From Chloroflexota bacterium (lineage in GTDB: Bacteria > Chloroflexota > Anaerolineae > Aggregatilineales > J027): a DNA stretch of 44,725 nucleotides. Under the pieces are notes generated by a model. That model had not been told where the DNA came from and made no database searches. It was given only the letters and a program-made list of their open reading frames with translations. The stretch covers positions 1 through 44,725 of the forward strand of contig RFGP01000063.1 of assembly GCA_003697365.1 (NCBI GenBank), written 5' to 3'. This document shows, piece by piece, positions 27,726 through 37,648 of this stretch (the stretch's first letter is position 1; each line of letters begins with the position of its first letter). The translations under genes were made by a program, and so were the position numbers.

Positions 27726-27925
27726 TTATCCTTTGCTTGACAACTTGTGCAATATATTTAATCTTACCCCACCAACATTGATGTAATCTTAACGCAGAAC
27801 TTTACTTGGTTGTGTATATTTTTTGGCAAACAACATCCACACACTAGGAAAGCCCACTATCCATCGCTACAATACCGACGTTCAAAATATCAAAATTAAG
27901 CACAAACTATGAGGAATTATCTATC

Positions 27926-29089
27926 ATGACAGAAAGACGTGGACTTAACCGTTCTCAACTTATCGCTACGGGCATTGGCATAGTAATCTCGTCTATCTTT
28001 ATTATTACTCTTGTCTTTCCACGAGCAGGCTTGTCTACACAAACCGTTGATACATTGGATAACGAAGATACTTCATCTTTTCAAGTACGTTCAGCATTAG
28101 AAGGCATTGAAAATACTCGCCCTTATGTGCATCCTACGGGGCTATTTCAATCCTATCAGCCAGCTAGCCCCGCTTGGCAAATTTTAACGAGTGACACAAA
28201 TTTTGTGGTTGTTGGTGATCGCCAAGTCGTTGAAGCGCGTTTTCGAGGAAATCAAAGCTGCGGTGTCATCCACTTTATTGTTGAAACAAATGCACCCAAT
28301 AGCATTGATGAACTGAACAACAGCTTAAATACGGATTACTTCAATGTGGCTTGGGGCAGTTATGGGGCATGGGAATTACTCAACCGTGAAATCGACGGAG
28401 ACCGTATTGTGGCCGAATTCAGTTTACGACAACCTGCTGATTTTGGAACACTTTGCCCCGAAAAATATCATGCCCGAACGGTGAGTTGGCTGGCAAATGG
28501 ATTAACCCATCATGTTCGTATGGTCGTGCGAGAAGAAGACAAAGACGCTTTAGAACGCTTAGAGCAACTATTAGTCCCCACTTTGGTTAGCTATCCTAAC
28601 AACATTGCCACTGTTGATAATGCATGGCGCGTACAAACAAGCACTGATCAAACTTATTTTGTTGTGATCCCTCAAACGTGGGGACGCGATCCGCTTTCAA
28701 CTTCTGATCGCCTTATTTATACAGACAATATCCGCTTTCAGTTAACAACAGAGAAGTTTGAGAACACCCCGCTAGCAGATGAAACAGCAGCTAGAGATTG
28801 GGTTGTTGCCAATACACCATCCAATGCTGAAATTCTGAGCAGCCGCACAGTACAACAACCTTATGCCATCGGCTATCAGTTTAGCTATCGTTTCACCAAT
28901 TCTGAAGGCGAGAGTACAAGCGGCATTTTTGTTCTGCTCAATGATGCCGACAATGTACTCTATACAGGTGATATGCGTGTAGCAGATGTTGATGTTGATC
29001 TACTTGAAACAAGCCCTGAGGAAATCGAGCTTACCATTGATGTGCGAGAAGTGGCAAATGCCATCACAGTGATGGCACCTCTCTCATGA
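27926..29089 (+). CDS. Hypothetical membrane-anchored/extracytoplasmic protein
   Basis: Single N-terminal TM (LIATGIGIVISSIFIITLVFP), then a soluble 360-aa domain; no family recognised. Confidence 0.75.
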   Translation: MTERRGLNRSQLIATGIGIVISSIFIITLVFPRAGLSTQTVDTLDNEDTSSFQVRSALEGIENTRPYVHPTGLFQSYQPASPAWQILTSDTNFVVVGDRQVVEARFRGNQSCGVIHFIVETNAPNSIDELNNSLNTDYFNVAWGSYGAWELLNREIDGDRIVAEFSLRQPADFGTLCPEKYHARTVSWLANGLTHHVRMVVREEDKDALERLEQLLVPTLVSYPNNIATVDNAWRVQTSTDQTYFVVIPQTWGRDPLSTSDRLIYTDNIRFQLTTEKFENTPLADETAARDWVVANTPSNAEILSSRTVQQPYAIGYQFSYRFTNSEGESTSGIFVLLNDADNVLYTGDMRVADVDVDLLETSPEEIELTIDVREVANAITVMAPLS

Positions 29090-29104
29090 AAGACAATCTG
29101 GGGG

Positions 29105-31024
29105 TCAGGGATAAGGCACTGGCCCCAGTCTCACTTTTTTCTCCACTACATCCTGACCGCTAACTCTCATAATATCATCAGGATGAATTGCTTGAATGGA
29201 TAGTGTCCACTCAACGGGCATAGATACAGGGGGTAAAGGCAACAAAATTACATCGTGAATGACATCTTCATTTTGCCAACAAGTAGATAGATAGTTGCCT
29301 TGCTGCGGATACCATCGTAATGGTTCTGATGTGACATCGCCATCTTGCTCATTATAAGCCTCTGCAAGAAGTTCAAATTGATAAGGCCGCTCCGTAGGAA
29401 CATCGCCATTCCAAACAAGCTCTAGTGTGATTGTTTGGTTTGATGGATCCGCAATGTAGCGATACCCCTCTAGTTCAAAAGCGCCTTCATACTGTTCACT
29501 GTCGAAACGCGCATCAACATCTATGAGTGGCAAGTGTGCAATTTGGGGCACGTCTTGACGTGGCCCTTCAACAGGTGGAGTCATATCAAAACGCACAACA
29601 GGCAACACTGTTCCCATCACCACAACAGTCATCAATTGAGCAACTAGTAGAGGATAGTCCCATCGTGCTGATTGTTCTGAAAGATAATTAATGCCCATTA
29701 AAAGTAAGAAAGGCACTAAAAATAGCCAAATTCGAGCAGATTCAGCACGAGTAATGCCTGAAATATCCAATACAACAACAGTGGCTAACCATGCCAAAAC
29801 AAGAATGTCTACTTGATTAAGTGGCGCATTACGCTGCCAATGCTGAAAAACCTTCCAAACTCCGACCACGCCAAGAGCGACAAGCGGCCAACCTGCAAAC
29901 ATCAACATATCGTAGACATGCAAAACAAGCCAAACCCAGTAGTTACGCTCAATATCAAGGTGTTGATCAAAAGTTACAGCAAGTAGATCAAAAGGTGTAT
30001 TCCCACTGTACAGCCAAAAGATGAACCAAATACTCGTTAACCCTATACCAAAATAGATACCAACAGCTATTGGCCATGTCCAATGACGAGTTTTACGTTC
30101 GATAAAATACCAATACGCTAGGGTATAAAATCCTAATAAGCCTAACACGGGCAACACCGCAAAGTTCAGGAATGTCATCCACGACATTAAAACACCTGAT
30201 AAAAATATCCATATAGGCATATTAAATTGGAGTCCGCGTAATAGCGTACTAAATGTTAACAGGGCAAGCAGAGGGTAGAGCGTGTTCCATGTGGGGGCAA
30301 AAAGCAATAAGGAAGGCACTAGCGGCCACCACATCGCAAGGCGCAAGGCCAATTGTTTTGTTGCCCCCAACTGCTTGGCTACCGCAAAAATTGGCAATAC
30401 AGCAAAAGCTGCCCAAAGCGGCATGAGCATTCCAATTCCAGCGCTCACAATTTCCCCACGCGAGTACTCCATTACTGGTAGGGTCGTGCATTGATAAGCG
30501 CGAAGAAAGCGACTCGTCGGCTTTGATATGGGGGTAATCGGATCAGTAGCTTCAGCTATCCAATAATGAACGAGTGCTTTACCCGGCGGGCTGGTTGTAA
30601 AATGGGTGATAGTTAGGTCATTGGCTTCGCGCATAATGTCTGGCCAACGTTCTAAGGAATGATGTACCCCTTCCTCAGCTAAAAAGCGCGTTGCAACAGT
30701 GCTAGCTCCTGTTTGAACAGGTGAAACTGTGTGCGAAAAAAGCATAAAAAAAGGATCATTACGCACATTCTGTATGCCTAAACACAGTACAAAACCGCCT
30801 AATATTGCCCAAAGAAGCCCTAGTTTGATGTTTATACGTTCTCGTAATTGCCATGTACCGATACCATATATCAGCACGAGAACAAACAACACACCAATAG
30901 CCGACCAATTTTGAGGTGCAGCATATGGCCATTGCCATCCCCAGCCACCGCGCAGTTGTGGCAATATATCAAACCAAAGTAGAGCAAGAAACAGTATGGT
31001 AAAACCGAGTACCCATTTCCGCAT
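29105..31024 (-). CDS. Polytopic membrane protein, putative glycosyltransferase (GT39/GT87-like topology)
   Basis: Many TM helices (FTILFLALLWFDILP; VLFVLVLIYGIG; ILGGFVLCLGIQ; ...) and a C-terminal soluble beta-rich domain. Confidence 0.65.
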   Translation of the reverse strand: MRKWVLGFTILFLALLWFDILPQLRGGWGWQWPYAAPQNWSAIGVLFVLVLIYGIGTWQLRERINIKLGLLWAILGGFVLCLGIQNVRNDPFFMLFSHTVSPVQTGASTVATRFLAEEGVHHSLERWPDIMREANDLTITHFTTSPPGKALVHYWIAEATDPITPISKPTSRFLRAYQCTTLPVMEYSRGEIVSAGIGMLMPLWAAFAVLPIFAVAKQLGATKQLALRLAMWWPLVPSLLLFAPTWNTLYPLLALLTFSTLLRGLQFNMPIWIFLSGVLMSWMTFLNFAVLPVLGLLGFYTLAYWYFIERKTRHWTWPIAVGIYFGIGLTSIWFIFWLYSGNTPFDLLAVTFDQHLDIERNYWVWLVLHVYDMLMFAGWPLVALGVVGVWKVFQHWQRNAPLNQVDILVLAWLATVVVLDISGITRAESARIWLFLVPFLLLMGINYLSEQSARWDYPLLVAQLMTVVVMGTVLPVVRFDMTPPVEGPRQDVPQIAHLPLIDVDARFDSEQYEGAFELEGYRYIADPSNQTITLELVWNGDVPTERPYQFELLAEAYNEQDGDVTSEPLRWYPQQGNYLSTCWQNEDVIHDVILLPLPPVSMPVEWTLSIQAIHPDDIMRVSGQDVVEKKVRLGPVPYP

Positions 31025-31079
31025 AGTTATCTATCTATCCGCAAAACCATGTATAAAATAGGGAGCAAGTGTAGCGAGT

Positions 31080-31994
31080 TTAGAGGGCCGTTTCAATAAC
31101 ATGAACAACAATGTGGTGTATCGCTTGGCTGCCGTCAGGTTTGGGGTGCTGTTGTCGTAAATATTGGGTGAAGCCTCGTTCATCAGTTGCACGTACTGCG
31201 ATCTGATAGCTACCCGCTATTGGCGGTTGCCATTCAACAGACCATTTTATCGCAGCAAAAGGATATGAGGCTGGATATAGCAATGTGGGCATCCAACCAC
31301 GTTCATTGATATTTACTTCAACTTTTGTGATGCGCCTACCTCCAGCGAAAGCAATGCCTTCAATTTGAATTGTACGAGAGGCAATACGTGCTTGATGATG
31401 TGGAGATAAAATAATCGCGTGAGTTTGCACAATTCCGCGTGGTGACCACCCTAACCGTTCCCAATCATCTTGTTCGTAACTATCAGTAAACTCGATGCGG
31501 GTAATCCATTTGGGCATTTTATAATCATATACAAAAGGAACAATGAGTCGCGCAGGGTAACCATGCTCAGAGGATAATGTTTCTCTATTCATCTTCAAAG
31601 CCAATAAAGTTTGAGCATGAGACAGAAATTCCAACTCAATGCGCACCATACGCCCATCTGCACTATAAATATTTGCATAACGTGCTTTTGAAGAAACATG
31701 AAGTTTATCAAGTAAATAGTTAAATGGGATGCCTTCCCATCGAGCTGTGCCAAAGAAGCGGCCACCTGTGGGATTGGCAATGGACATAAGCGTTTGGATA
31801 CGTTCTGATTGTGGTAAAGAAACTAATTCTTGATATGAAAAAGTGTTCGGCTGTTGCACAAGTCCCCCCATATGCAAAGACCAACTTGTGGTACTTACAT
31901 TTGGCGGAGATACATCGTAAGGGATAAAGAATTGCTCAATAGGTGTGATCTGTGGTAACGAAGAGCGCCCTAAGAGAAATGTACGTCGATTCAT
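31080..31994 (-). CDS. Sulfite-oxidase/YedY-like fold protein lacking the Mo-ligating Cys
   Basis: WSLHMGGLVQQPNTFSYQELVSLPQSERIQTLMSIANPTGGRFFGTARWEGIPFNYLLDKL; SSEHGYPARLIVPFVYDYKMPKWITRIEF; C-terminal Mo-co dimerisation-like domain. TLMS replaces the usual TLxC. Confidence 0.82.
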   Translation of the reverse strand: MNRRTFLLGRSSLPQITPIEQFFIPYDVSPPNVSTTSWSLHMGGLVQQPNTFSYQELVSLPQSERIQTLMSIANPTGGRFFGTARWEGIPFNYLLDKLHVSSKARYANIYSADGRMVRIELEFLSHAQTLLALKMNRETLSSEHGYPARLIVPFVYDYKMPKWITRIEFTDSYEQDDWERLGWSPRGIVQTHAIILSPHHQARIASRTIQIEGIAFAGGRRITKVEVNINERGWMPTLLYPASYPFAAIKWSVEWQPPIAGSYQIAVRATDERGFTQYLRQQHPKPDGSQAIHHIVVHVIETAL

Positions 31995-32524
31995 CTGTTT
32001 ATGCTTGCCGAACGAATTAGTAAGCCGCGTACTATGACAGCCATTCCTAACATCATCAGCAAAATGCCGACTACTGTTTCCTGAAAATCAGCGATAGATT
32101 GTGTATCTAATAGTAGGCTTATACTCACGCCAGCGATACCACTACCCAGCACAAATGCTGCAGAATCACGCCGCAACAATGCTCCCAACATCCAAAGAAT
32201 AGCGCCTCCTAAAGTGACTGACGGCCACCATATTGTAGCATCACCTTGTATCAATCCTAAGTTTAGCAATGTGAAAAACACACCTCCAACCATCAATGCT
32301 ATTGAGAGCACAAATAAGCTGAAACGCGGAATACGCAATCCACGGGTGCGACGACGTGGACGACGTGGCGGGCGTGGTGGATCGCTATATTCATCAGTTG
32401 GCACTAAAGCCTGAGTTTCAGGAATAATGCCCTCAACGATATTCTCTTCTTCCTGCTGTGCTTGTTGGGCCAACTCTTGCGGTCGCACAACACGTGGGCG
32501 TGAACGAAATGGAGGTTGTTGCAT
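31991..32524 (-). CDS. Hypothetical membrane protein (Pro/Arg-rich cytosolic N-terminus, four TM helices)
   Basis: ATG at 32524: MQQPPFRSRPRVVRPQELAQQ...PPRPPRRPRRRTRGLRIPRFSLFVLSIALMVGGVFF...; ATGA overlap with the downstream gene. Confidence 0.7.
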   Translation of the reverse strand: MQQPPFRSRPRVVRPQELAQQAQQEEENIVEGIIPETQALVPTDEYSDPPRPPRRPRRRTRGLRIPRFSLFVLSIALMVGGVFFTLLNLGLIQGDATIWWPSVTLGGAILWMLGALLRRDSAAFVLGSGIAGVSISLLLDTQSIADFQETVVGILLMMLGMAVIVRGLLIRSASINR

Positions 32525-32603
32525 AGGAATACATTCTCCACGCAAATAAGGGTTTGTTTAGCATATTTTACACTATTATATCTGTTAATACAGAAGTATT
32601 GCT

Positions 32604-33902
32604 TCACTCCATCCAATCATCTTGCATAGATTGGCGGCGAGCACGTTTCTTTGAGCTTTTTTTAGTTGCTTTGTTTCGTCGGCGATGATGTTTATCTGCA
32701 TCCATTTTGACCAGCAAAGGCTGAAACTCACCCACAATATCGACAAGGTCTTCTTGGGCAGCCATAATGTTCCGAATGTTTTTATAAGCGCCCGGTGTTT
32801 CATCAAGGCTAGCCGAGAGCAGTTCTACACCATGTTTCTTTAATTGGCGCTCTACTTCATCCCATTCAAAACGTTTATATGCTTGTTGGCGACTAAACTG
32901 CCTTCCTGCTCCATGCGAGGCGCTATATAAGGCATCGGTGTTTCCTTTCCCACGCACAACAAAACCCGCATCTCGCATAGTTCCCGGAATTACACCATAC
33001 ACTCCCAAATTAGCGGGCGTGGCCCCTTTACGATGCACGTATAAAGTACGTCCATCATGTTCTTCTTGCCATGCAAAATTATGATGATTTTCTACGCCAC
33101 CTAATACTTCTAGCCGCAGCGCTTCTGTAATTCGTCGATGAATAATAGCGTGATTAGCGCTTGCGTAACGTCCTGCTAATTGCATCGCACGCCAATAGGC
33201 CTGTCCCCAATAGCTATTCATATCAAGCCAAGCAAGATGCTTGTATTCTTTGGGCAATTCAGGATGCTGACTCATGGCAATTTGGGTGAAATGATTTGCG
33301 ATTTGGAATCCTAACCCTCGACTGCCACTATGACTTAGCAAGGCTAAATATTTACCTGATGGAATATTCCCAAAAGTTCGTGAGCCTTCACCGACATCAC
33401 TTTCATCACCAACTATATCTTCATGGACAATCAGCGTACCAAATTCAACAAAATGATTCCCCGATCCACTGCTACCTAATTGCCGCCATGCTAAATCCTT
33501 TAAATCACGCGCAATGTCTAGCTCATTGAAGGTTGGGTCTTGCATTACAGGATGATCTTGGCGTACAGAAAGCTCTCCGCCAGCACCAAAACAGGTATTA
33601 TCTTCAATGGCCTTGCGGAACTTATCGCGCTTTTGCCCCAATATATGGGGAGATACATTAAACACAGTTAGACGCATTCGGCAGGCAATATCCACACCAA
33701 CTGCATATGGGATGACAGCGTTTTCTGTGGCTAGCACTCCACCTATGGGTAATCCATAACCTGTATGTGCATCTGGCATAAGGACACCACGTACCGCAAT
33801 AGGTAAACGTGCTGCCCTCTCCATTTGGTCTATAGCTGAAGGCTCTATATATGAAGCCCCCCAAATAGAATAGGGAACAGGCTTTTCTCTTAATTGTTCC
33901 AT
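32604..33902 (-). CDS. rtcB: RtcB-family RNA-splicing ligase with basic C-terminal tail
   Basis: VLMPDAHTGYGLPIGGVLATENAVIPYAVGVDIACRM; LGSSGSGNHFVEFG; SHSGSRGLGFQIANHF; SASHGAGRQFSRQQA; tail HHRRRNKATKKSSKKRARRQS. Confidence 0.93.
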   Translation of the reverse strand: MEQLREKPVPYSIWGASYIEPSAIDQMERAARLPIAVRGVLMPDAHTGYGLPIGGVLATENAVIPYAVGVDIACRMRLTVFNVSPHILGQKRDKFRKAIEDNTCFGAGGELSVRQDHPVMQDPTFNELDIARDLKDLAWRQLGSSGSGNHFVEFGTLIVHEDIVGDESDVGEGSRTFGNIPSGKYLALLSHSGSRGLGFQIANHFTQIAMSQHPELPKEYKHLAWLDMNSYWGQAYWRAMQLAGRYASANHAIIHRRITEALRLEVLGGVENHHNFAWQEEHDGRTLYVHRKGATPANLGVYGVIPGTMRDAGFVVRGKGNTDALYSASHGAGRQFSRQQAYKRFEWDEVERQLKKHGVELLSASLDETPGAYKNIRNIMAAQEDLVDIVGEFQPLLVKMDADKHHRRRNKATKKSSKKRARRQSMQDDWME

Positions 33903-33974
33903 CTTAATATCCTCTCACTCTATATGAGTTTAAGATGGTTTATTAAAACTGTCAATGGCTCTTAAGAGACCAAA

Positions 33975-34262
33975 CTATTCTGTTGGGGTCTGTGTTTCAT
34001 CCATTGGCGCTGCTTCTGTGGGCTCTTCATCCGTAGATTGTTCAGATTCCATATCAGTTGATGTTTCTGAGGATTCTGTTTCATTTTCAGAAGTGTTCAT
34101 CACATCATCCACTTCTGTTGTGAAATTATCTTGAGCGTGATCATCACGGATCGTAATCACAACTAGCATTCCAACAGGTACAAGAAAAACAAACAACAAA
34201 GTTGCGATCACAAGCGCACGAATTTCGTTATTAACAGTCTTTTTACGTGATTTCTTTGCCAT
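33975..34262 (-). CDS. Small single-TM protein with acidic Ser/Thr/Glu tail
   Basis: MAKKSRKKTVNNEIRALVIATLLFVFLVPVGMLVVITIRDD then a low-complexity acidic tail. Confidence 0.6.
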   Translation of the reverse strand: MAKKSRKKTVNNEIRALVIATLLFVFLVPVGMLVVITIRDDHAQDNFTTEVDDVMNTSENETESSETSTDMESEQSTDEEPTEAAPMDETQTPTE

Positions 34263-34351
34263 GTAATTTAAACCTCTCCATTTAATGGGTATTAGGTATC
34301 TACGTCACCCATTGTAACCGTGATTTTGATGCTATCAAGTCGTTGTCCAAA

Positions 34352-35542
34352 TTAATTTACCTGAAAATCAAATCGTGCTACTTGCAATCTTTCCAGCGTT
34401 TCCCAGTCAATTTCTCCTATTTCTCCTGAAGGAACGATCACTGTGCCATCAGTACGGAGCGTGGGTAATGGATTAATGATGTCCTGTTGGTAATAAGGTT
34501 GGGGTTGCAGATGATCGCCGGGCAAATTAAATGCTGAATGAGCTGCAAGACTAATGTTCATCCATTTACCTAACCCCGTTTCAAGCATTCCGCCCACCCA
34601 GCAAGGCACTTGGTGTGCTTGGCAATAGGTCGCAATGCGTACACTCTCCCAATATCCGCCAACGCGCGGCGGTTTTACGTTAATAACCAAGCGTTCCGAA
34701 ACTTCAAATAATCGCCATAAATCAATAGCTTGGCGCACATCGTTTAGATCGCGAATGCTTTCATCTAAACAAATAGGGGTTTTTAAATTATGCTCCGCCT
34801 GAAAACGAGCATGGTCTAGCAAGCGATTTTCGGCAAAAGGTTGCTCAATGAGTAGAAGATCAAGCTCATCGAGTGTTTTAAGTGCGGCAATATGTTCAGA
34901 TAAAAACGGATCATAAGCCGTATTAGCATCTGCTTGAAGCATAATATTCGGATATTGGTTGCGTATTGCTTCTAAAACAATCCTATCAAAACCCGGCCAT
35001 ATTTTCACCTTCAAACGTTTAAAGCCAGCTTGTATAGCTCGTTCTGCCCGCTCTAGTACATCATCTAGTGTTTTCGCACCTATGCTGAAACCCGCTTGTA
35101 CTGACTCAGCACGTCCTCCCCACAGACTTGCTAGTGCAACATTTTTTTGTTGTGCGACTAGATGCCAATAGGCTGCTTCCAAGCCACATTTTGAAAACCG
35201 ATGTCCTTTAACAGGCTTAAAAATAGACTCTAAATCGTCGAAGCAGCAAATAACCCCCTTCAGTTGCTCAGACACTGTCGGGATTAAAAAACGCTGTAAA
35301 ACATCCAAATCAGCCCACAAATAATTTTCATCATACATTGGTGCAGCCATAGATGGTGTTTCACCAATTCCTACTAATCCGTCCTGTGTCCTTAACATAA
35401 CAAGAAGCGTGTCACGCTCGTCTTGTCGTCCAAAAGATGTGATAAAGGGCTTCTGTAACTTCAAACGTAACTGAATCACAGAAAGCCACGTTAATTGTAA
35501 TGGTTCATGTGTTGGGGCTTGTGGAAGCTGAAAAAGAGACAT
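34352..35542 (-). CDS. menC: Enolase-superfamily o-succinylbenzoate synthase / N-succinylamino acid racemase
   Basis: GFKRLKVKIWPGFDR (KxK), MLQADANTAYD, LLLIEQPFAENRLLDHA, TPICLDESI, VINVKPPRVGGYWESVRI, CWVGGMLETGLGKWMNISLA. Confidence 0.92.
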   Translation of the reverse strand: MSLFQLPQAPTHEPLQLTWLSVIQLRLKLQKPFITSFGRQDERDTLLVMLRTQDGLVGIGETPSMAAPMYDENYLWADLDVLQRFLIPTVSEQLKGVICCFDDLESIFKPVKGHRFSKCGLEAAYWHLVAQQKNVALASLWGGRAESVQAGFSIGAKTLDDVLERAERAIQAGFKRLKVKIWPGFDRIVLEAIRNQYPNIMLQADANTAYDPFLSEHIAALKTLDELDLLLIEQPFAENRLLDHARFQAEHNLKTPICLDESIRDLNDVRQAIDLWRLFEVSERLVINVKPPRVGGYWESVRIATYCQAHQVPCWVGGMLETGLGKWMNISLAAHSAFNLPGDHLQPQPYYQQDIINPLPTLRTDGTVIVPSGEIGEIDWETLERLQVARFDFQVN

Positions 35543-36604
35543 TCACTGCTCCTTCAATTGAAAGATATAAAAACTTTGCTGATGTGTAGCATCTGTAATT
35601 GTTCGGATAAGGCGATATATACCAGATCGATGTTCAACCCAAGCAAACGCGGGATCAGGAACTGTATCCGTATCTACTTTAGGAATCTCCGCATTTAAAA
35701 GCCTAGAACAGACTTCTCGCACAGTAGCACGATATTCTTGGGCTTCATTGGGCTTAGTGGCTGCTAATTGATCGATGTCATATGGAATAGGTAGTTTGAT
35801 TAACGGCCACCGTTCATCAATAGCTGTTTGCACATTTACAGGTGTAGCCGTAGGCACGTCTTCTAGGTTAAATACAATGGGTTTGGCTTTGCCATGAATA
35901 TGTGCTTGCACTGAAGAATCAGTAAAATTCCAGCGCACCACAAAACGATCAGAAGGCACATCCCCATATAATTTTGTTTTTAAAGCGCCATATTTATTGA
36001 TCTTGTAGCGTTCAGCAAAAGCGCCTAATTTGTTGAAATTAAGATATGCATTCACCGAGCGCATAGGGTCAAATGTCCATTCAGCAGCATGATGCCCCGT
36101 GTTCAAGGCAGCATAAGCCTGCAATAGCTTCATATCGCGCGCAATACCGCTCTTGCGTACACTGGGATGAACAGCTAAAAAGCGCGAAGCTAAAATACCA
36201 TTACGTGCACCGTATCCTAAAACAAAACCTAACCATCCCTCTGCTGTTAATCCTGTTTCAGCACGGTATGCTATGCCCATACTCCCCCCTGTTTCAACCA
36301 AGTTAGACATGTCCAGCGCTGACGTGAGATCTGACTCCTCCAAGCCCCACACAGAATGTTGTAAAGCATTAATCACGCGCAACCCCGATAATTGAATATC
36401 ATTCCACTGAAAGAATTGGTTCGCGTGTTGCCAGTCAAGCTGTGTGTAATATACCTCACCGATATGCGGATATGATTTTTGCCACGAAAATTCACCATGA
36501 TGGTTTATCGGAACACCATCCCGCAGGCGAAAACCAAAATGTGAAGGATGAAAGGCTTGCATAGCAGATGCTATCGCAGATGGTGTTGTAGTAAGGTCTA
36601 CCAT
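35543..36604 (-). CDS. GNAT-superfamily acyltransferase (COG3375-like), paired with OSBS/NSAR
   Basis: GWLGFVLGYGARNGILASRFLAVHPSVRKSGIARDMKLLQAYAALNTGHHAAEWTFDPMRSVNAYLNFNKLGAFAERYKINKYG; immediately abuts the menC-like gene. Confidence 0.82.
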   Translation of the reverse strand: MVDLTTTPSAIASAMQAFHPSHFGFRLRDGVPINHHGEFSWQKSYPHIGEVYYTQLDWQHANQFFQWNDIQLSGLRVINALQHSVWGLEESDLTSALDMSNLVETGGSMGIAYRAETGLTAEGWLGFVLGYGARNGILASRFLAVHPSVRKSGIARDMKLLQAYAALNTGHHAAEWTFDPMRSVNAYLNFNKLGAFAERYKINKYGALKTKLYGDVPSDRFVVRWNFTDSSVQAHIHGKAKPIVFNLEDVPTATPVNVQTAIDERWPLIKLPIPYDIDQLAATKPNEAQEYRATVREVCSRLLNAEIPKVDTDTVPDPAFAWVEHRSGIYRLIRTITDATHQQSFYIFQLKEQ

Positions 36605-36728
36605 CTTAAACTCCTCAAAATAAATGTAACTTTATCTTCCATGCTCTAACTTATGATGAGCTTAACAAATTATGCCATACTACAAAGGCAGTACCCATTT
36701 TCTATCTACGAGAGGAGAATATTTTCAC

Positions 36729-37637
36729 ATGGACGTTGCAATGATTGGGCTAGGCAAAATGGGAGCCAACATGACCAAGCGCTTATTACAAGGCGGGCAT
36801 CGTGTTGTTGCATTTGATTTGAACGAAACAGCAATTCAAGCTGCTGAAGCTGAAGGAGCAATCGGTGCGCGTGAATTGGCTGAAATTACAAACCATCTTA
36901 CTAGCCCACGTGTTGTATGGGTTATGGTACCTTCAGGCGACCCCACTGAGAACACGCTTCGACAGTTATCAGAATTGCTATCTCCAAATGACATCATCAT
37001 AGATGGCGGCAACAGTAACTATAAAGATACCCTACGCCGCGCTGAAATGTTAAAAGCAAAAGGCATTCACTTTATCGATGTGGGAACAAGTGGGGGTGTT
37101 TGGGGATTAAAAGAAGGTTACAGCATGATGGTTGGTGGTGATAAAGAAGCCGTTGATCAAATTATCCCCATATTAAAAACATTGGCACCTTCTCCTAGTA
37201 CAGGATGGGGGCATGTTGGGCCAAGCGGCGCGGGGCACTTTGTTAAAATGGTTCACAATGGCATTGAATATGGCATGATGCAGGCTTACGCCGAAGGGTT
37301 TGAGATTCTGAAGTCTAAGGAGCAATTTGCGCTAGACTTGCACCAAATCGCTGAAATTTGGCGTTTTGGAAGCGTGGTGCGCTCTTGGTTGCTCGATCTA
37401 ACGGCAAATGCACTAGCAGAAGACCAAGAACTTTCGGGAATCAAGGGATGGGTGGCCGATTCTGGTGAGGGCCGCTGGACTGTTTTTGAAGCCATTGATT
37501 TAGATATTCCAGCGCCGATTATTACCTTATCATTAATGGCACGCTTTGTTAGTCGACAAGAAGAAAGTTACGCAGCCAAACTACTCGCTGCGATGCGTAA
37601 TCAGTTTGGCGGGCACGCCATAAAAACTGATAAGTAG
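36729..37637 (+). CDS. gnd: 6-phosphogluconate dehydrogenase, decarboxylating (short form)
   Basis: [105 protein letters not shown] at 36729 with SD AGAGGAGA. Confidence 0.95.
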   Translation: MDVAMIGLGKMGANMTKRLLQGGHRVVAFDLNETAIQAAEAEGAIGARELAEITNHLTSPRVVWVMVPSGDPTENTLRQLSELLSPNDIIIDGGNSNYKDTLRRAEMLKAKGIHFIDVGTSGGVWGLKEGYSMMVGGDKEAVDQIIPILKTLAPSPSTGWGHVGPSGAGHFVKMVHNGIEYGMMQAYAEGFEILKSKEQFALDLHQIAEIWRFGSVVRSWLLDLTANALAEDQELSGIKGWVADSGEGRWTVFEAIDLDIPAPIITLSLMARFVSRQEESYAAKLLAAMRNQFGGHAIKTDK

Positions 37638-37648
37638 GAGGAAATATC

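Noticed and set aside
29098-29128. CTGGGG...CCCCAG inverted repeat as a terminator
   Set aside because: Large loop, overlaps the 3' end of the minus-strand CDS and lacks a T-run; too weak to list.
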